DNA from: Xenoacremonium recifei
Lineage: Eukaryota > Ascomycota > Sordariomycetes > Hypocreales > Nectriaceae
Length of the DNA stretch: 24,179 nt
NCBI GenBank assembly: GCA_012184525.1
Contig: WOFQ01000148.1
Coordinates: 1-24,179, forward strand
Reading direction: 5' to 3'
How positions within the stretch are numbered: the stretch's first letter is position 1; every line of letters starts with the position of its first letter. Positions 20,111 through 24,179 of this stretch are shown here, piece by piece. Position numbers and translations under genes: made by a program. The notes under the pieces were generated by a model. That model ran no database searches, had not been told where the DNA came from, and saw nothing but the letters and a program-made list of their open reading frames with translations.

Positions 20111-21945
20111 ATGAATAAACCGTACTTTGGCATGCGTGGAGGGTGGTTGTGTGCCTGGATCACCATCGCTTGCGGCGCAGATATGACACTCTACGGGTAC
20201 GACCAGGTATGACACGCATTCCTTCGTTCAGACGGCGTCCTTCTAACACAATGATTTCCTCTTTTCAGGGAGTTTTCAGCGGAGTTGTCATCTCTGAAAA
20301 CTTTCTCCGCCTCCACCATCTCGAAGGACCATCGAAGACGACCTTACTCGGAACGACTGCTGCTATTTATGATGTGGGATGTTGTGTAGGCTCACTAGTG
20401 GCTGTGTGGCTGGGAGAGTTACTCGGTCGCAAGCGAGCCATCTTGTTCGGCACGGTAGTCATGTCCATCGGCGCACTTTTGCAATGCTCCTCTTACAGCT
20501 TGGGACAAATGATGGCTGGACGTGTCATCTCAGGAATCGGAAACGGTATGTCTACCAATCCTAAGCTGAGCCCGGAAGAAGATGAGCTGCTGCTAAGACT
20601 CGCAACTAGGACTCAATACAAGTACAGCACCTGTGTGGCAGGTTGAGACATCAAAGGTTCAGTGGCGGGGGAAACTGGTCATTCTAGAGAATTGTTTGGT
20701 GCTGGTGGGTTTCTCTCTGGCAAACTGGATCAATTATGGCATGTCGTTCGCCAGCGGTCCAGTCTCGTGGCGATTCCCGCTGGCGTTTCAGTTCTTCTAC
20801 ATTGTCGTCATCTTCGCCACAGTTCCGTGGCTACCGGAATCTCCAAGGTTAGTGATAGGAGCAAATTGCAAGACTAGTCACCGTACTAATGTCTCATCTC
20901 CCTCCTAGATGGCTCGTTGCTCACGATCGCTCTGTTGAGGCTGCTCAGGTCATTTCGGACCTCGAAGACAAACCTGTCGAAGACCCCTTCGTCCAGCTTC
21001 AACTATCCGAGATTCAATACAGTGTGACGTACGAGCGAGAAAATAGTGTTACCTTTAGGGACATCATCCGTGGGCGTGCTTCGGAAAAGGCCGGAACTAA
21101 GACTATCCGCCGACTCTTGTTAGGAATGATCGGGCAGTCTTTTCAGCAATGGACTGGCATCAACGTCACCTCTTACTACTTGCCGACTGTCTTGACCAAG
21201 TCTGTGGGGCTGAGCGAGAGTCTAGCTCGGCTCTTGACTGCCTGCAACAGTGTTCAGTATCTCTTCTTCTCCCTTATTGGCATCTTAAAAGTTGAGCAGT
21301 GGGGTCGACGCAAGCTCATCATGTACGGTTGCGCCGGTTGTTGTTTCTGCTACATCTTTATCACATCCCTGATCCGATACAACGAGATGCCCGGATACGC
21401 ACATCAGCAACAGGTAGCTTCTGCATCTGTTGCCTTTTTCTTTCTGTATTATGTCTTTTTCGGTATTGGAATGCAAGGAGTTACATGGTGTAAGTGGACA
21501 TCTCGCTCCTCTCAAATACGCAGAGACAATCATGCTGATAAATCCTTCCAACTTAGTGTATGCCACCGAAATCAACTCGCTTACCATGCGAACAAAAGGC
21601 GCGGCCCTGGGGGCTGCAACAAACTGGATCTTCAACTTCATGGTGGTTGAGATCACCCCCATCGGCATTCAGAATCTAGGCTGGAGGTTCTACCTCATCT
21701 GGACAGTTCTCAATGCAGCTGTAGTTCCCATTGTCTATTTGTTCTATCCAGAGACAGCAGGACGAACGCTGGAGGACCTAGACGAGTACTTTCGCTCTAA
21801 CCCGCCTCTCATTGTCTGTCGCGATAAGGAAGCCATCTCCAGCAAACGCCCCGAGAAATACCGTCAGAGAGAACAGGAATTGTTACATCAGAAGGAGGGG
21901 GCGGGAGTGCAGTATGTCGAGGATATGTCCAGCAGCAAGGCTTAG
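20111..21945 (+). CDS. MFS sugar transporter (sugar porter family)
   Basis: Plasma-membrane sugar symporter of 526 residues, the usual length. Exons are 20111-20206, 20269-20545, 20610-20847, 20909-21489 and 21557-21945; introns are 62, 64, 61 and 67 nt. Signatures include YGYDQ joined to GVFSGVV across intron 1, L-G-R-K-R-A-I, GRVISGIGNG joined to LNTSTAPVWQVETSK, LPESPR-WLVAHDR across intron 3, G-Q-S-F-Q-Q-W-T-G-I-N, E-Q-W-G-R-R-K-L-I, V-T-W-L joined to YATEIN, and F-Y-P-E-T-A-G-R-T-L-E-D-L-D-E-Y-F. A charged cytosolic tail of about 50 residues ends the protein. It belongs to a different sugar-porter subgroup from the first transporter, so the two probably carry different sugars or polyols. 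Promoter features predict carbon catabolite repression. The neighbour immediately downstream is a polyol-type dehydrogenase on the same strand, which suggests uptake followed by oxidation of a pentitol or similar; this is inference. Confidence 0.94.
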
Positions 21946-22466
21946 TTCGGCTACAGGACACAAGGCCCTTTGGATATGATCACATGTATTTACGTGTATT
22001 GTCTTCCAAAGATGTTGACTTTTGGGTTTAATGCTTAGATTGATAGAGTCTTGGATTCCTGTTTTGTCAAAATCTGATCCAACCTGCCGGGATTCTTTAT
22101 CTAGGTATATTACCAAGCGTAGAAAGAACAAGTATGTAATGAAAAGCTTTAGAGTTATCCAGGGAAGCGCCAAGGACATCAAATCCCTCGTTGCGAGGGA
22201 GCCCTGGACTTCTTTTAGGCTGGCGAAGATCAGCGCGTAAGGAATAGACTAGATATTACCCACCGTACTTTTCCATGCCAAATCAGCTCGGTACCAGGCA
22301 GCGGAGATATTGCAAAATGTAATATCCAGCTATAAAGTCTTAACGCCAGAGAGTCCCTTAAAGGAAGAAAGGTAATAGAAGTGCCTTCTAGAAAACTTGC
22401 ACGTCAATCTCTTACCATTGACCCTCCTCGATCTGTGCTACTCGACCCGGCTCCGCACGCTTCAAA
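21946..22466. other. Intergenic: transporter terminator and dehydrogenase promoter
   Basis: Separates two genes on the plus strand. A TATAAA at 22331-22336 marks the likely core promoter of the dehydrogenase. Open frames on either strand (such as minus 21883-22182) overlap the transporter's 3' end in other frames and look like noise. Confidence 0.45.
22331..22336 (+). promoter_or_regulatory. TATA box of the zinc dehydrogenase gene
   Basis: TATAAA about 131 bp upstream of the ATG at 22467, within the sequence CCAGCTATAAAGTC. It is the only good match in this intergenic region. Confidence 0.5.
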
Positions 22467-23766
22467 ATGGAGGACACTGGCACCCAATTCAATCTCCCTC
22501 GGTCGATGAAAGCATTAGGTAGGTAAGAGGGGTTCGTTGTGGAAGATTTCCGGACCGATGCCAACTCAAATGACACAGTGTATAGCGAGCCTCGCAAATT
22601 CAAAGTTGATCAGAGACCGCTGCCAGAAGTTCGCGACCACGATGTTTTGGTAGGTCGTCCTCTGGAAAAGCTTTGAGCGAATCTGATTAAAGATTTTGCT
22701 TTCAGATCAAAGTTAAGGCTTCAGGTGTGTGCGGAACTGACCTGCACATACACGATGGAGAGTTCGGTGCGCAGGTATGATTCTAAACAATTTCTTGCTC
22801 TCCTGGGTTCATTTCAACCAACAGGGTGGCATTAGTTTCCCCTGATACCGGGTCATGAGACAGTCGGCGTTGTTGCAGCTTTTGGCAGCAAAGTTTCTGG
22901 GTTCTCTGTCGGCGATCGGGTAGTAGCCGACAATTCCGAAGTCTGCGGCCATTGCCATTATTGCCGTTGTGGAAAAGAGCTTTTCTGTGACAACTTTATT
23001 GCCCACGGTGTCATGGTAGACGGAGGTTTTGCCGAGTACGCAGCCTACCCTGCTCACCGAGTGTTTACGTTTCATAACTTGACCGACATTGATGCTACAC
23101 TGATAGAGCCAGCATCCTGTGTGGCGCATGGTCTCGACAAAATTGCACCAAGGATGGGTTCCAAGATACTCTTGTTTGGTGCTGGGCCCACGGGACTGAT
23201 GCTGGCTCAGATGCTTCGACTGAATGGGGGTTGTCATGTAGTTCTGGCAGCGCCTGTAGGCATAAAAATGGAACTCGCAAGGTCCCTCAATGCAGCAGAT
23301 GAGTATGTCGAACTACCAAGAGGGGCCGAAGGTGCGGCAGCTGGCATGGCTCGATTGCAGACAACATATCCGTATGGATTCGATATTGTCGTTGAGGCGA
23401 CCGGTAGTGCCAGTATCCTGGAGTCAGCGATCGATCTTGTTACGAAATCCGGCAAGTTGGTCGTATACGGCGTATATAATGACAACGATCGAATTGCACT
23501 GTCGCCAAACAAAATCTTCAAGGAAGAAATCAACGTCATTGGTTCTTTCAGTCAAACTCATAAGTTTCCTGCCGCAATCGATTATCTTGGTACGATTCCT
23601 CCCTATATCTGCTGACTCATAAAACTAAATATTTTCTTTCTAAGACACCAATCGGGTCAAAGTCAAAGGAATCGTGAACAAGACATTCCGCCTGGAGGAA
23701 TGGCAGGAATGCCTCGACGCGATAAGAAACAAGGCAGTGATCAAGGCAGCGTTGATATTTGACTAG
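22467..23766 (+). CDS. Zinc-dependent medium-chain dehydrogenase, polyol (D-arabinitol/sorbitol) type
   Basis: Cytosolic NAD(P)-dependent alcohol dehydrogenase, probably interconverting a sugar alcohol and its ketose. Exons 22467-22518, 22579-22649, 22706-22774, 22836-23589 and 23645-23766 give 355 residues, the usual length; introns are 60, 56, 61 and 55 nt. The catalytic-zinc motif is Cys50 in GVCGTDLHIHDGEF with His71-Glu72 in PGHE, and Glu155 in IEPASC. The structural-zinc lobe is complete: Cys101, Cys104, Cys107, Cys115. The dinucleotide fold shows FGAGPTGL (about 178-185). The joins restore MKAL-VYSEPRKF, DVL-IKVKASG, GAQ-FPLIPGHE and IDYL-DTNRVKVKG. The start could instead be the in-frame Met14, which begins M-K-A-L as in many relatives; the upstream ATG adds 13 residues. 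Resemblance is strongest to fungal D-arabinitol dehydrogenases as I remember them. Its position beside a sugar transporter supports a role in sugar or polyol use. Confidence 0.93.
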
Positions 23767-24179
23767 TTCATAAAGTGTCGCCCGCAGAACGAAAAGTAAT
23801 GTAGCTTGCCAGGGCCTCGAGTAGGAGCTTTCTGGTCCACTACTATATCATCCCGCGAGAGAGCGTCATGCCTCCCTCAACCTTGCAGATCGTTGCGTTT
23901 TAGTACCTGGTGATTTCGCGAGCCGAGCGAGGGCTGTTCTGTTTTCAGTCTTGTTTCAGATAGATTAGCTCTTGGTCCTTCTAGCTTATTAATGACGTAT
24001 GCGCTCCCCAATAACTGGGAACTGGACTTCGTCTCGAGGGAACTGATGCAACGCTCCACTATAAAGCTACCCTATACTCTTGCGCTGATGTTATTGACAC
24101 TGAGCAAACAACTTCCCTCTTACATCAACATCCCTTGGCATCCACTGTTAAGGGACTCGCACTAAAATACACCAAACCA
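23767..24179 (+). promoter_or_regulatory. Promoter and leader of a gene lying beyond the right edge
   Basis: No gene ends or begins inside this stretch. A TATAAA at 24060-24065 is followed about 44 bp later by the conserved leader (24109-24160). By analogy with the left copy, whose leader lies 46 nt before an ATG, the start codon of the right gene should fall just outside the window. A 60-codon minus-strand frame (23877-24059) has no support. Confidence 0.55.
24109..24160 (+). repeat. Inverted-duplicate 5' leader, right copy
   Basis: Reverse complement of 156-207 with one mismatch; 24116-24160 is a perfect 45-bp match to 156-200. Similarity continues rightward (CTAAAATACACC) until the window ends, so the full repeat is longer than can be seen. 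The block CTACCCTATAC at 24067-24077 upstream is shared with the left copy at a similar spacing. Confidence 0.85.

Noticed and set aside
156..24160. The end repeats as terminal inverted repeats of one 24-kb transposon or Starship-like element
   Set aside because: Similarity continues on both sides of the 52-bp core, the copies sit in promoter position with TATA-like sequence and an outward-reading ATG, and no recombinase or transposase gene is seen inside.
1..24179. tRNA or rRNA genes, CRISPR arrays, bacterial-style operons or a polyketide/peptide synthetase backbone
   Set aside because: None seen. Genes have fungal introns and individual promoters, and no large multidomain synthase frame exists.

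Overview
This is eukaryotic, filamentous-fungal DNA. Every clear gene is broken by short GT-AG introns (47-152 nt, several with GCTAAC/CTRAC branch sites). There are two Zn2Cys6 regulators, a CYP504-type P450 and sugar-porter transporters. Gene structure and protein motifs fit an Aspergillus/Penicillium-like member of the Eurotiales; this is inferred from remembered families, not from a search. The exon joins below were worked out by hand from splice sites and frame continuity, and every model closes in frame from ATG to stop.

Left half (about 0.9-9.6 kb) is an aromatic-acid catabolism block: homogentisate 1,2-dioxygenase (+, 919-2438), a Zn2Cys6 regulator (-, 3048-5505), a phenylacetate 2-hydroxylase-like CYP504A P450 (-, 6006-7757) and a DOPA 4,5-dioxygenase-family protein (+, 8863-9565). 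The P450 feeds the pathway phenylacetate -> 2-hydroxyphenylacetate -> homogentisate -> maleylacetoacetate. The isomerase and hydrolase that finish it, and the second hydroxylase, are not in the window.

Right half (about 9.9-23.8 kb) is a sugar/glycoside block: a second Zn2Cys6 regulator (-, 9904-11698), a GH3 beta-glucosidase with a PA14 insert and no signal peptide (-, 12095-14796), a 617-bp TA-flanked MITE in the divergent promoter region, a sugar transporter (+, 16021-17761), a 2.3-kb gene-poor stretch with decayed coding-like pieces, a second sugar transporter (+, 20111-21945) and a polyol-type zinc dehydrogenase (+, 22467-23766). Consensus CreA sites cluster in both transporter promoters, including a perfect 12-bp double site. 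One reading of the whole is uptake and cytosolic hydrolysis of a beta-glycoside, with the sugar and the aromatic aglycone handled by the two halves. That link is inference.

Both window ends carry the same promoter-proximal sequence in inverted orientation (156-207 and 24109-24160, 51 of 52 bp identical). On the left it is the 5' leader of a gene that runs out of the window to the left. On the right it follows a TATA box and points out to the right. The block therefore appears to lie between two divergent, related genes whose leaders are unusually well conserved.
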